Source of the DNA: Paenibacillus tyrphae
GTDB lineage: Bacteria > Bacillota > Bacilli > Paenibacillales > NBRC-103111
DNA length: 64,000 nucleotides
Assembly: GCF_024158745.1 (NCBI RefSeq)
Contig: NZ_JAMZAW010000009.1
Span: 186,001 to 250,000, forward strand
Direction of reading: 5' to 3'
The notes under the pieces: generated by a model
The model's input: only the letters and a program-made list of their open reading frames with translations
What the model was told of the DNA's origin: nothing
Databases searched by the model: none
Position numbers and translations under genes: made by a program
Shown here: in pieces, positions 1-8,320 of the stretch
How positions within the stretch are numbered: the stretch's first letter is position 1
Layout of the letters: the number at the start of each line of letters is the position of its first letter

Positions 1-93
1 TTCTACAGCAAGGACGAATTTGCGAAAATTCAGCAGCTTTACGGCTCGATGAAGGTTCTTCAGACGATGGGCGGCACGTCCGTCAACGCCTAA
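1..93 (+). CDS. C-terminal end of an unidentified CDS (5' end outside window)
   Basis: The frame open from base 1 reads about 30 residues ending in TSVNA and a TAA stop at 91-93. It lies 38 bp before the AroM-like gene on the same strand, so it is probably the upstream member of that operon. Genes next to aroM-like genes in Bacillales are often DUF1177 proteins or peptide transporters; the fragment is too short to decide. Coding status rests on the clean frame and the position. Confidence 0.55.
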   Translation, partial: FYSKDEFAKIQQLYGSMKVLQTMGGTSVNA

Positions 94-131
94 TACCCGG
101 TCCGGATCGGATACCGCTGGCAGAAACGGAG

Positions 132-812
132 ATGGCTGAAGTGAAGAAATTAGGTACCGTCACCATCGGGCAAGCGCCCCGCCCGGACGTGACCCCGATT
201 TTGGAGCGGCACTTGGGGGATCGGGTTGAACTGCTTCAGGTCGGCGTTCTGGATGGGATGACGAAGCAAGAGATCGCCGCCTCGCTATCTCCGGGCCCGG
301 AACATTATGTGCTGACCTCGCGGCTGGCCAACGGCGATGCCGTCGTGATGGCAAGGGAAAAAATCGCGCCGGTGCTGCAGCAAAAGATCGATTGGCTCGA
401 GGAGCTGGGCTGCCGGCAAATTGTTATTCTCTGCACGGGGGTATTCGACGGATTGAAGACGAAGGAAGCCCGTCTGCTGGAGCCCGACGAGTTGCTTGCT
501 CCGATCGTCGCGGCGATGGTTCGCGGCATGCGTTTCGGCGTCCTCGTTCCTTTGGCCGAGCAACAGGAGGCCTTGGCGGAGAAATGGCGACATCGCGGGC
601 TTGACCCGTTCATCGCGGCCGCTTCGCCATATGACTTCAGGGAAAAGCAGGCGCTTGCCGCATGCGCGCAGCTGAAGGAACAGGCGGACATCGTGCTGCT
701 CGATTGCATGGGATATACGGAAGCGATGAGGGCGTTTGTCGCCAGGCATACGGGGCTGCCCGTGATTTTGTCCAATGCGCTGCTGGCCAAGGTGGTTTCG
801 GAGATGATCTGA
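132..812 (+). CDS. AroM family protein
   Basis: A 226-residue protein. It opens with the family-like VTIGQAPRPDVTPILERHLG, carries VILCTGVFDGL near residue 100 and ends with a DIVLLDCMGYTEAMR segment, as AroM proteins do. Length fits the family (about 225). AroM-like proteins resemble Asp/Glu/hydantoin racemase folds; their reaction is not established. The ATG at 132 has GAAACGGAG just upstream. It sits 36 bp before an M29-like aminopeptidase gene, so a role in peptide or amino-acid breakdown is inferred from context only. Confidence 0.85.
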   Translation: MAEVKKLGTVTIGQAPRPDVTPILERHLGDRVELLQVGVLDGMTKQEIAASLSPGPEHYVLTSRLANGDAVVMAREKIAPVLQQKIDWLEELGCRQIVILCTGVFDGLKTKEARLLEPDELLAPIVAAMVRGMRFGVLVPLAEQQEALAEKWRHRGLDPFIAAASPYDFREKQALAACAQLKEQADIVLLDCMGYTEAMRAFVARHTGLPVILSNALLAKVVSEMI

Positions 813-848
813 GAGGCAAGTCAAATTCGCAAGATAGGAAGTTATGCT

Positions 849-1796
849 ATGGATACGTCTTTGATCAAAGTAAGCAGCGGCCTGCTGCAAAGCTGCCTTG
901 GACTCAAGCCGCACGAGAAGCTGCTGGTTGTCGCCGACGACCGGAAGAAAGACATTGGCGAAGCGTTGTACGAGGCGGGGAAGCAGCTCGGCGCCGAGGC
1001 GATGCTGATGGTGATGAAGGAGCGGGAGAAGTCGGGACAAGAGCCGCCGTCTCCGGTCAGCGAGGCGATGAAGCAGGCCGATGTCGTCATCTGCGCCACT
1101 GAGCATTCCCTTACCCATACGAAAGCGCGCAAAGAGGCGGCGGCGCAAGGAGCCCGCTTGGCAACGATGCCGGGCATTACCCGGGATATGTTCCTGGAAG
1201 GTGCGATAGCCGCCGATTACGATAAAGTCAAGCAGGTTACCGAGCAAGTGGCCGATCTCCTCAGCCGCGGCAAGCGGGTACGGATCGAGAAGGACGGCAA
1301 GGTATTGACCTTCTCGATCGAAGGGCGCAGCGGCATTCCGAGCACCGGCGTCTACGTGAGTCCAGGAGAGTCGGGGAATCTGCCGTCCGGAGAAGGCTAT
1401 ATCGCCCCGGTGGAAGGGACCGCTTCGGGACAACTCGTGGTCGACGGCTCGATTGCGGACATCGGCAAGCTCCATAGTCCGGTGACGATCACGGTGGACA
1501 ACGGGCGCCTTACCGATGCGCAGGGAGAAGCTGCCGCGGAGCTGCTTCGGAAGCTCGGCGATGGCCAAGGCCGGCTCCTCGGCGAGTTCGGCATCGGCAC
1601 CAACGACAAGGCCAGAATTACCGGCGTCGTGCTGGAAGACGAGAAGGTGTACGGCACGATCCATGTGGCCTTCGGCAGCAACCACACGTTCGGCGGAACC
1701 GTTGAAGCCGGGGTCCATATCGATTTGGTCGTGAACCGGCCTGACGTCTATATCGACGATGTGCTTATTTTAGACAAAGGCAGGCTGCAGGTTTAA
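849..1796 (+). CDS. M29-like leucyl aminopeptidase (aminopeptidase T type)
   Basis: A 315-residue protein with the C-terminal metal-site features of the M29 aminopeptidase / 2,5-dihydroxypyridine dioxygenase-like fold. These are GEGYIAPVEGTASG (about 183-196), LGEFGIGTND (about 246-255) and HVAFGSNHTFGG followed by HIDLV near the end. The acidic and histidine residues in these blocks are the expected metal ligands. It is shorter than classical M29 enzymes (about 410) and matches the compact subgroup. The ATG at 849 has AGGAAG eight bases upstream. It is probably co-transcribed with the AroM-like gene. Substrate is not predictable. Confidence 0.82.
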   Translation: MDTSLIKVSSGLLQSCLGLKPHEKLLVVADDRKKDIGEALYEAGKQLGAEAMLMVMKEREKSGQEPPSPVSEAMKQADVVICATEHSLTHTKARKEAAAQGARLATMPGITRDMFLEGAIAADYDKVKQVTEQVADLLSRGKRVRIEKDGKVLTFSIEGRSGIPSTGVYVSPGESGNLPSGEGYIAPVEGTASGQLVVDGSIADIGKLHSPVTITVDNGRLTDAQGEAAAELLRKLGDGQGRLLGEFGIGTNDKARITGVVLEDEKVYGTIHVAFGSNHTFGGTVEAGVHIDLVVNRPDVYIDDVLILDKGRLQV

Positions 1797-1844
1797 CCCG
1801 GTGAGCTTGCTCAAAACCGAAGCGCTGTTAAAGGGGGAAGCGGT

Positions 1845-1925
1845 ATGTTCTTTTTCCTTAACTGCGCTTTTCCTTTTGCGCCGAACTTGCTTCGAGGAGC
1901 CATTTCCATTTACAATTTTCTTTAA
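1845..1925 (+). CDS. possible 26-residue hydrophobic peptide
   Basis: A short frame starting ATG at 1845 behind AAGGGGGAAGCGG and ending TAA at 1925. It encodes a Phe/Leu-rich peptide beginning MFFFLNCAF. It fills most of the 160-bp gap between the aminopeptidase and mpg. The ribosome-binding site is good but nothing else supports it; it could be chance. Confidence 0.22.
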   Translation: MFFFLNCAFPFAPNLLRGAISIYNFL

Positions 1926-1966
1926 GGAGAAAACGGCCGGTTGATTCCACATATGAGGTGCATGTT

Positions 1967-2554
1967 ATGTCATTTCAACCTGTGAACGCTTCATTTTTTC
2001 AGCAGCCGACGCTGGAGCTGGCCCGTTCCTTGCTCGGCATGCTGCTTGTGAAGGAGACCGAAGCCGGTACGGCATCGGGCTGGATTGTCGAGACCGAGGC
2101 CTACATCGGTCCGGGAGATCGGGCGGCGCACAGCTTCGGCAACCGGAGGACGCCCCGAACGGAAGTGATGTTCGGTCCGCCCGGCCACGCCTATACCTAT
2201 GTGATGCATACGCATTGTCTCATCAATGTGGTCAGCGGGCCGGTGGATCATCCGGAGGCGGTATTGATTCGGGCAGTCGAGCCATACACGGGAACGGAGC
2301 TCATGTATGAACGCCGCAGCCGGGATAAGAAGGAGCGGGAGCTGACCAGCGGCCCGGGGAAGCTGACGAAGGCGCTCGGCATTACGATGGACGATTACGG
2401 CAGGCCGCTCTTCGAATCGCCGCTCTATATCGCCGAAGGAAAAGCGTTCGGGCCGGTGGAGACCGGTACCCGGATCGGGATCGAGAACAGCGGCGAAGCC
2501 CGCGATTATCCGTGGCGTTTTTGGATCGGCGGCAACCGGTTTGTCTCGAAGTAG
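1967..2554 (+). CDS. mpg: DNA-3-methyladenine glycosylase (AAG/MPG family)
   Basis: A 195-residue enzyme that removes alkylated purines in base excision repair. The ETEAY motif (42-46), with catalytic Glu about 44 and intercalating Tyr 46, is followed by GPGDRAAHS. GPGKLTKALGI is present near residue 135. Length is typical. A GTG at 1958 is in frame, but ATG 1967 is preferred because GAGGTG ends six bases before it. The next gene, an alkyltransferase-like protein, begins 12 bp after the stop, so the two form an alkylation-damage repair pair. Confidence 0.93.
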   Translation: MSFQPVNASFFQQPTLELARSLLGMLLVKETEAGTASGWIVETEAYIGPGDRAAHSFGNRRTPRTEVMFGPPGHAYTYVMHTHCLINVVSGPVDHPEAVLIRAVEPYTGTELMYERRSRDKKERELTSGPGKLTKALGITMDDYGRPLFESPLYIAEGKAFGPVETGTRIGIENSGEARDYPWRFWIGGNRFVSK

Positions 2555-2566
2555 AGGAGGTAGCGG

Positions 2567-2881
2567 ATGAACCCATTTACGCAGCGGGTGATCGAGATCA
2601 TTCAAGGCATTCCGGAAGGAAATGTGATGACCTACGGTCAAATCGCCGGGCTGGCCGGAAGTCCGAGAGGGGCCAGACAGGTCGTGCGCATTCTGCATTC
2701 GTCAAGCGGCAAACACGGGCTGCCCTGGCACCGGGTGGTCAACGCCCGAGGGGAAATTGGGATCCGGCAGGAGGAAGGCCGCATGCTCCAAATGATGTAC
2801 CTGCGGGGCGAAGGCGTCGAGATCGCCGATAACGGACAACTGGACTTGGATCGGTGGCGCTTCATTCCGAGCGGCGAGTGA
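2567..2881 (+). CDS. alkyltransferase-like (ATL) protein of the MGMT/Ada fold
   Basis: A 104-residue protein made only of the MGMT DNA-binding domain: helix-turn-helix region MTYGQIAGLAGSPRGARQV (21-39), then LPWHRVV. In true O6-alkylguanine transferases this motif is PCHRV. Here Trp 54 replaces the alkyl-acceptor Cys, the hallmark of ATL proteins, which bind O6-alkylguanine and hand it to nucleotide excision repair instead of reversing it. GAGGAGG precedes the ATG at good spacing. It is translationally close to mpg. Confidence 0.9.
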   Translation: MNPFTQRVIEIIQGIPEGNVMTYGQIAGLAGSPRGARQVVRILHSSSGKHGLPWHRVVNARGEIGIRQEEGRMLQMMYLRGEGVEIADNGQLDLDRWRFIPSGE

Positions 2882-2930
2882 CCGCTCGAAAGGCACAGAA
2901 TATCATCATGTCATTCCCGGGGGTAGGTTT

Positions 2931-3569
2931 ATGTTCAAAAAAATAAGCTTAGCCCTCCTCTACGCCGCCGCGGCTTATCTTATTTACAGGTACGGCGAAG
3001 AGATCGTGGCGTGGTTTCAATCCTCCAGCGACATGGCTCTGGTCATCGTTGCGGCAACGGTTATGGCCTTGTTTCCGGTCATCCCCTATCCGGTTGTCGG
3101 CGGGGTCATCGGCGCGGCATTCGGGCCGGTGCTCGGTGCGGCGATTACATGGGCCGGCTCGACAGCGGCTTCGTTGCTGATGTTTTTATTGGTCCGTTAC
3201 GGGTATCAGGAATGGGGTCAGCGAATGCTGTACCGCTACGAGCGTCTCGGCAAGCTGACCGTTCTGTTCGAGCGGAACGCCTTTCTGACCATCCTTTTCG
3301 CCAGGCTCATTCCTTTCATTCCGTCCATTATCATCAATGCGTATTCCGCTTTGAGCCGCGTTTCCTTTGCCGCGTATGTCGTGGCGTCCGCGCTGGGCAA
3401 AATCCCGGCCATGCTGTTGTTCGCCTTCGTGGGCAATACTTTGATGACGGAGCCGGGAGCGGTATGGCTTACCATTGGAATTTACGGGGGCTTTCTCGCG
3501 GTTACGCTATTGGCCTACCGGCTATGGAAGCAGGGCAAGGAACCGGTTCAGAGCAACCGGGAGGCATAA
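2931..3569 (+). CDS. TVP38/TMEM64 (DedA-like) membrane protein
   Basis: A 212-residue integral membrane protein with an N-terminal helix, then hydrophobic segments around FPVIPYPVVGGVIGAAFGP (about 46-64) and FARLIPFIPSIIINAYSAL. These are the two re-entrant-like signatures of the VTT/SNARE-associated domain. The family is involved in envelope lipid handling and the precise role here is unknown. A GGGGG ribosome-binding site precedes the ATG. It is followed immediately by a bidirectional terminator. Confidence 0.85.
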   Translation: MFKKISLALLYAAAAYLIYRYGEEIVAWFQSSSDMALVIVAATVMALFPVIPYPVVGGVIGAAFGPVLGAAITWAGSTAASLLMFLLVRYGYQEWGQRMLYRYERLGKLTVLFERNAFLTILFARLIPFIPSIIINAYSALSRVSFAAYVVASALGKIPAMLLFAFVGNTLMTEPGAVWLTIGIYGGFLAVTLLAYRLWKQGKEPVQSNREA

Positions 3570-3604
3570 AAAAGAGAGGCGCCGAATCGAGGCCCTCTCT
3601 TTTT
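3568..3604. terminator. bidirectional intrinsic terminator
   Basis: AAAGAGAGG pairs with CCTCTCTTT around a 14-nt loop, flanked by A and T runs. It serves both the TVP38 gene (+) and pspA (-), which converge here. Confidence 0.85.
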
Positions 3605-3620
3605 GTTCTATGGACAAAAC

Positions 3621-4205
3621 TTACCCCTGAGCGGCAGGCCGGCGGTGAAGCTCAGCCAGCGCTTCCGATTGCATAATTCTTTCCTCGATCCGCTCGAAGC
3701 CGCGCGCGGCTGCGCCGCCCTCGAAGCTGTACAGGAAGCGAGGCGCCGAAGGTTTGACTTGGGCTTCCACTTTCTGAGCGCGGGCCACAAGCTCCGTACG
3801 CTTCTCCTGCATGGCCGCATAGGCGGCTTTTGTTTCCTCCAACTGCTGCGACAGCTCTTCCGAGCGCTGCTTGGCGGCTACGTACCACTCCGAGCATTCC
3901 AGCGACTTGTCCAGATAATGCAGCTTCGCTTCGACGGCTTGGCGGGCTTCCGCTTCACGACCGTCGGCCAGCGCTTCGGCGGCATTTTTCTCGCATTGGG
4001 CAGCCAGCCGGTTGTAGGCGTCGATTTGCATTTTCAGCGAGCGTTCCGTGCCGGATTGCCGGTTCAGCGTCCGCTGGACCGCGTCGATTTCCTCCTTCAT
4101 GGTGCGGAGGTAGTGGTTCAGCATCATCACCGGATCCTCCAGCTTGCTCAGCGCCTCGTGTGCGGCGGCTCTCGATAGATCAGATAGTCTGGTTAAAACT
4201 CCCAT
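3621..4205 (-). CDS. pspA: PspA/IM30 family phage-shock protein
   Basis: A 194-residue coiled-coil protein starting MGVLTRLSDL, followed by HEALSKLEDPVMMLNHYL, the typical PspA N-terminus, then long charged heptad helices. PspA assembles on stressed membranes to maintain integrity. An in-frame ATG eight codons upstream exists, but AAAGGAG lies 11 bases before the chosen start at 4205. It is shorter than E. coli PspA (222) but normal for Bacillales paralogs. It is downstream of pspC on the same strand. Confidence 0.88.
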   Translation of the reverse strand: MGVLTRLSDLSRAAAHEALSKLEDPVMMLNHYLRTMKEEIDAVQRTLNRQSGTERSLKMQIDAYNRLAAQCEKNAAEALADGREAEARQAVEAKLHYLDKSLECSEWYVAAKQRSEELSQQLEETKAAYAAMQEKRTELVARAQKVEAQVKPSAPRFLYSFEGGAAARGFERIEERIMQSEALAELHRRPAAQG

Positions 4206-4259
4206 AATTGTTCTAGCTCCTTTTGTCATATTTTATAGTTTTACGTAGATTCCCGTAGA

Positions 4260-4487
4260 TTAGTAGTTATGATAAGGGTTCATGACAGCGTAGTCGTCGT
4301 ACGGCGCTTTCGGGACAAGCAGGCTGAGAACAAAATAGATCAGCGTGACGGTGCCGAAGCTGCAGAAGGCGGCGATGACGACCAACAGGCGAACGAGCGT
4401 CGCGTCCAGGCCGAAATATTGCGCGAGGCCTCCGCAAAGGCCGGTCAGTCTGCTGTTGCTGCGGGAGCGGAATAATTTTTTGTTCAT
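4260..4487 (-). CDS. PspC domain protein
   Basis: A 75-residue protein with the PspC core: basic start MNKKLFRSRSNSR, LTGLCGGLAQYFGLD (about 14-28), then one hydrophobic helix ending LSLLVPKAP. PspC domains sense or anchor envelope stress proteins. AAAGGAG precedes the ATG. It lies 54 bp upstream of pspA and is probably in the same transcript. Confidence 0.88.
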   Translation of the reverse strand: MNKKLFRSRSNSRLTGLCGGLAQYFGLDATLVRLLVVIAAFCSFGTVTLIYFVLSLLVPKAPYDDYAVMNPYHNY

Positions 4488-4669
4488 AAAACATTCTCCT
4501 TTCGATATATATCTTTCATTTTCGTTGGTTGTTTGATTTGTGCTTGCTTCATGTCTTTATTGTAGTCCGATCGCGTTCTGGCGAAAACCGACCTGTGGCG
4601 GTTTTTGAACTGGACCTAAGGAGGGGAAGCCATTCTACCTAAGTCGGAATAAATGTAAAATTTTACCTT

Positions 4670-4697
4670 TAGACAATAACCGTAATTTGTTTATACT
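4670..4697 (+). promoter_or_regulatory. likely sigma-A promoter of the SNF transporter gene
   Basis: -35 TAGACA (4670-4675), 16-bp spacer, -10 TATACT (4692-4697), 33 bp before the ATG at 4730. Confidence 0.5.
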
Positions 4698-4729
4698 AGT
4701 GCTATCCTATAAAAGTTGGGGAGTAGAAT

Positions 4730-6088
4730 ATGAAAAACGATCATGGTTCCGAAAACGTCTCTAAAGCCAAGGGGGAAAGGTTTACGTCAAGCGGTTTCAT
4801 TCTGGCCGCGATCGGGAGCTCGGTGGGGCTCGGCAACATGTGGAAGTTTCCTTACATTACAGGCAAGCATGGGGGAGCGGCATTTTTTCTGTTGTTCATT
4901 GTTTGTTTGATCATCGTGGGGCTGCCGGTGCTGCTGGCCGAGATGACGATCGGGCGGGGCGGCCGGGCAAACGCTTCGTTAGCTTTTTACAAGCTGACCA
5001 ACAAAAAGGTATGGGGCTACTTCGGATTTCTATCCGTCATTACCGCTTTTTTGGTCATGTCCTACTACGCCGTTGTTGCCGGGTGGACGTTGCATTATAC
5101 CTTGGAATCGTTTACAGGATTGTTATTCCAGCAAGGCGCCGATTACAAGGATAAGTTCCTTACGTTCGCGGGCGGGTATTGGCCTTTATTCTGGCAAGCC
5201 GTCGTTATGATCCTCAGCGCTTGGGTTCTTGCGAGGGGCGTTTCCGGGGGGATCGAGAAGTTCAATAAAATTTTGATCCCGGGCTTCCTGGTCATTTTGC
5301 TGGTGCTGATGTTCCGTTCGCTTACGCTTCCCGGCGCCGGCGCCGGGGTCGAGTTTTTCTTGAAGCCGGATTTCTCCAAACTGGATGCGGAGTCCGCTCT
5401 CATTGCATTAGGACATGCCTTCTTCTCCTTATCGCTCGGGATGGGCATCATGATCACGTACGGATCGTACGTCGACAAGAGGCAATCCCTCGGCAGCGCA
5501 ACGCTGGCGATCGGGTTCGGGGATCTGATTTATGCGTTTATTGCCGGGATCGTTATATTTCCGACCGTCTTCTCTTACGGTTTGAAGCCTAGCGAAGGGG
5601 TAGGACTGGCGTTTATGGCGCTTCCTGCCGCGTTCGCCCAGATGCCGTTTGGCGCGATCTTCGGAGGGTTGTTCTTCCTGCTGCTCGCGATCGCCGCGCT
5701 GACCTCCGCCGTCTCCATCCTGGAGGTTCCGGTTGCGTATGCGATGCACCGCTGGGGCTGGACCCGGAAGAAAGCGGCCGTGATCGTGTCCGTCGCATGC
5801 TTTGTGGTCGGCATCCCGTCCGCCCTCTCGGTCGGCGGCGTGCTCGGCTCCTTCACTCCCGGCGGAAAGTCGATTTTCGATTGGGTCGACTTTATGACGT
5901 CTTACGTGCTCATGCCGATAGGCGGCTTGGTCGTTACGCTGTTTACCGGCTATGCGTGGAAATTGGCCGGGGAAGAAGCGGGCCTGAATGGCTTCTGGTA
6001 CCGCGCTTGGATGTTCCTGCTGAGGGTCGTATCGCCGATTCTGATCATTCTGGTATTCTTGTATTCCGTCGGCATTTTGTCGTTTTAA
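4730..6088 (+). CDS. sodium-dependent amino-acid/neurotransmitter symporter (SNF/NSS family)
   Basis: A 452-residue polytopic protein close in length to MhsT. Helix 1 carries the SNF signature SVGLGNMWKFPY (about 30-41), with the unwound Na+/substrate site. Further helices include GMGIMITYGSY. NSS proteins couple amino-acid uptake to Na+; hydrophobic amino acids are the usual substrates of the bacterial 11-helix branch, but the substrate is not readable here. GGGGAG lies before the ATG. The gene is monocistronic, with its own promoter and terminator. Confidence 0.9.
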   Translation: MKNDHGSENVSKAKGERFTSSGFILAAIGSSVGLGNMWKFPYITGKHGGAAFFLLFIVCLIIVGLPVLLAEMTIGRGGRANASLAFYKLTNKKVWGYFGFLSVITAFLVMSYYAVVAGWTLHYTLESFTGLLFQQGADYKDKFLTFAGGYWPLFWQAVVMILSAWVLARGVSGGIEKFNKILIPGFLVILLVLMFRSLTLPGAGAGVEFFLKPDFSKLDAESALIALGHAFFSLSLGMGIMITYGSYVDKRQSLGSATLAIGFGDLIYAFIAGIVIFPTVFSYGLKPSEGVGLAFMALPAAFAQMPFGAIFGGLFFLLLAIAALTSAVSILEVPVAYAMHRWGWTRKKAAVIVSVACFVVGIPSALSVGGVLGSFTPGGKSIFDWVDFMTSYVLMPIGGLVVTLFTGYAWKLAGEEAGLNGFWYRAWMFLLRVVSPILIILVFLYSVGILSF

Positions 6089-6095
6089 GCCTAAA

Positions 6096-6137
6096 GAAGC
6101 CGGATTTCTGCATAGTAGAAATCCGGCTTGATATTTT
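6096..6137. terminator. intrinsic terminator between convergent genes
   Basis: AAGCCGGATTTCT pairs with AGAAATCCGGCTT around a short loop, followed by ATATTTT. It ends the SNF gene and can serve the reductase gene on the opposite strand. Confidence 0.8.
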
Positions 6138-6158
6138 CTAGTATAAATTTTTGTGCTC

Positions 6159-7208
6159 CTATTTTATCAATTGCTTAATCAGCTCGCGGTTTCTGCTCTG
6201 AAAAATGTCATTGTGGGAAGAAACCATTCCGCTTGCATGCGCTTCTGGCTGAATGTACAGCTTGGCTTGGTTGACTGCATTTGCCGCGTCATGAAACGCT
6301 CCGGCAATCAAATGCACTTTCCCTTCGTACGAAATAATATCTCCCGCCGCAAAAATCCCCGGCTCGGATGTAGCGCTGTTTGTCTGACCGGCCAGGAAGT
6401 ATTCATTCGCCATCTCAAGCTTCACCTGGCTGTTTTCCAGCAACGATCTGTCCCGTTCATAGCCGTGATTGATAATCACTTCGTCAATGTTCAGTTCCTG
6501 TACTTCGCCCGTCTCATGGTTGGTCAGTTCCACCCGCTCAATCGTCTCCTGGTTGGAGGCCGCAGTCAGCTTCGTAATCGTCGTGTTAAAGAAGCATTTG
6601 GCCGAGCTGTTCAGCAGTTGATTCACCTGTGCCTCATGCCCGGACAGCGTATCTTTGCGATAAGTCAAATACACCTGCTTGGCGATCGGCTCCAGCTCGT
6701 TTGCCCAATCGACCGCCGAGTTTCCTCCACCGGAAATGATGACGGTTTTATCCTTAAACCGTCTCAGTGATTTGACGGTATAGCTCAGGTTGGATACTTC
6801 GAACTTCTCGGCGCCCTCCAACTCGATTCTTTGCGGCTCCAAAATTCCCCCGCCGATGGCAAGAATGACGGTTTTCGTGTAATGCTGCTCACCGGAAGAA
6901 GTATGCAGGACGAATACGCCTGTTTCGTCACGTTCAATCCGCTCTACTTTTTGATTCAGCACGATGGTAGGATCGAAGGTTAGCCCTTGCTGGACGAGCT
7001 GCTCGATCAGCTTCTCACCCAGCGTTGGCGTCAGACCGCCGACATCCCAAATCATTTTTTCCGGATAGACATGGACTTTCCCGCCCAGTCTTGGCTGATA
7101 TTCGATCAGCTTGGTCTTCATTTCTCTTAAACCGCTGTAAAAAGATGCGAAAAGCCCAGCAGGGCCTCCACCGATAATCGTGACGTCAAACAGTTCCTCG
7201 TTTTTCAT
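6159..7208 (-). CDS. ferredoxin/flavodoxin-NADP+ reductase, thioredoxin-reductase-like (YumC type)
   Basis: A 349-residue flavoenzyme. The FAD site TIIGGGPAGLFASFY is at about 10-24, the NADPH site VIISGGGNSAVD near 160, and the second FAD motif GIFAAGDI near 285. The CxxC of thioredoxin reductase is absent, so it is the YumC class that reduces ferredoxins or flavodoxins. It is the last gene of an AraC / siderophore lipoprotein / reductase run on the minus strand, suggesting electrons for ferric-siderophore reduction (inference). Its codons look a little AT-richer than its neighbours. Confidence 0.9.
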   Translation of the reverse strand: MKNEELFDVTIIGGGPAGLFASFYSGLREMKTKLIEYQPRLGGKVHVYPEKMIWDVGGLTPTLGEKLIEQLVQQGLTFDPTIVLNQKVERIERDETGVFVLHTSSGEQHYTKTVILAIGGGILEPQRIELEGAEKFEVSNLSYTVKSLRRFKDKTVIISGGGNSAVDWANELEPIAKQVYLTYRKDTLSGHEAQVNQLLNSSAKCFFNTTITKLTAASNQETIERVELTNHETGEVQELNIDEVIINHGYERDRSLLENSQVKLEMANEYFLAGQTNSATSEPGIFAAGDIISYEGKVHLIAGAFHDAANAVNQAKLYIQPEAHASGMVSSHNDIFQSRNRELIKQLIK

Positions 7209-7245
7209 CCGTGATCCTCTCCTTAGCTAAGATTAGCGACGCGCT

Positions 7246-8250
7246 CTATTTTGCCAAAATATGTTTCACGATCGTTTTGACCCCCAGCTCAATTCCCAAC
7301 GGCCCACCCGCCGCAATCGAGCTGTCCAGGGCGTACATATGCCCGTTCTTAATGGCTTGAAGAGAGTTCCAGGCAGAATCGCTTTCCAGGTTTTTCAGAT
7401 AGCCTTGCAATTTTTTCGACGAACCTCCGATGTCGGCAACAAACATATAATCGGGGTTCATCGCTGCCAGCCCTTCCAGGGAGATCTGCTCCCCTTTTGT
7501 CGACATGGCAACGTATTTGCTTGGCGGGTTTAAAGCAAGACCGCTTTCCTTGTTGAAAACAAACTGTGTGGTAAAGCCCCAGAATTGCTTGTCGCCCAGC
7601 ATAATTACACCAAAGGTTTTGTCGCTGAATTTTTTCAGCTGTTCTTTGGAATCGGCAATCAAGGTTTCAATCCGTGAAATTTCATCCTTGGCCTTTTGCT
7701 CTTTGCCGAAGATTTTTCCGTATTCTCGCAGCGCGCCTTGCCAATTGTTTTCATTGCTGTCCACCGTTACAACCGGGGCTATTTTCTCCAGCTTGTCGCC
7801 GTAACTCCCGTACCGACCCGAGACCATGATGATGAGATCGGGGCCGATTTCCACCAGCTTGTCCAGATTGGGGCTCGTCATGGAGCCGATATCGGCAATC
7901 GCTTTGTCCTTGTAAGGAGCGAGGGATTCCCATTCCTTCAGAACATTCAGGTCTGTCGCCGCTACAGGTGATTCATCCAGCAAAAACAAATGCTCAAAAT
8001 TGCGGAAGAACAAAAGAGCTACTTTCTCAGGCTTTTTTTCCAGTACGATCTTGCGTCCGAGAGCATCTACATATGTTCTCGGCCATGTTCCCGTTTCCTG
8101 ACCGGCTTTTTCTGTAGTGGCGCTTCCCTCTTTTGCCGGGGCTGTGCTGTTTGCTGCTGAAGGATTGTTAGGCTCCGGCGTTCCGGCACAACCGGCTAAA
8201 ATCCCCGCCAAAAGTGCGATAGAGACGAATAGTCTCAAGAGTGCTTTCAT
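7246..8250 (-). CDS. ferric-siderophore ABC transporter substrate-binding lipoprotein
   Basis: A 334-residue class III binding protein. It has a signal peptide with lipobox LAGILAGC and a linker rich in P/S/A. The TroA/FhuD-like domain begins near TYVDALGRKIVLEKKPEKVA and contains SPNLDKLVEIGPDLIIMVSG. GGAGGAG sits six bases before ATG 8250; upstream in-frame ATGs lack this. No permease or ATPase lies beside it, so it must use ones encoded elsewhere. It is 70 bp downstream of the AraC gene and 37 bp upstream of the reductase gene. Confidence 0.88.
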   Translation of the reverse strand: MKALLRLFVSIALLAGILAGCAGTPEPNNPSAANSTAPAKEGSATTEKAGQETGTWPRTYVDALGRKIVLEKKPEKVALLFFRNFEHLFLLDESPVAATDLNVLKEWESLAPYKDKAIADIGSMTSPNLDKLVEIGPDLIIMVSGRYGSYGDKLEKIAPVVTVDSNENNWQGALREYGKIFGKEQKAKDEISRIETLIADSKEQLKKFSDKTFGVIMLGDKQFWGFTTQFVFNKESGLALNPPSKYVAMSTKGEQISLEGLAAMNPDYMFVADIGGSSKKLQGYLKNLESDSAWNSLQAIKNGHMYALDSSIAAGGPLGIELGVKTIVKHILAK

Positions 8251-8320
8251 TCTGACTCCTCCGTTGTGACTTGAGTTTTGCTTGAAAAACAAAGCTACGG
8301 TCAGTTTAGCAAAACGCATT

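Noticed and set aside
285-1718. 477-codon open frame on the minus strand
   Set aside because: It is antisense to the AroM-like and aminopeptidase genes, has low-complexity His/Arg/Leu composition and no family motif; a GC-rich shadow.
3603-4178. 191-codon plus-strand frame
   Set aside because: Antisense to pspA, with typical shadow composition.
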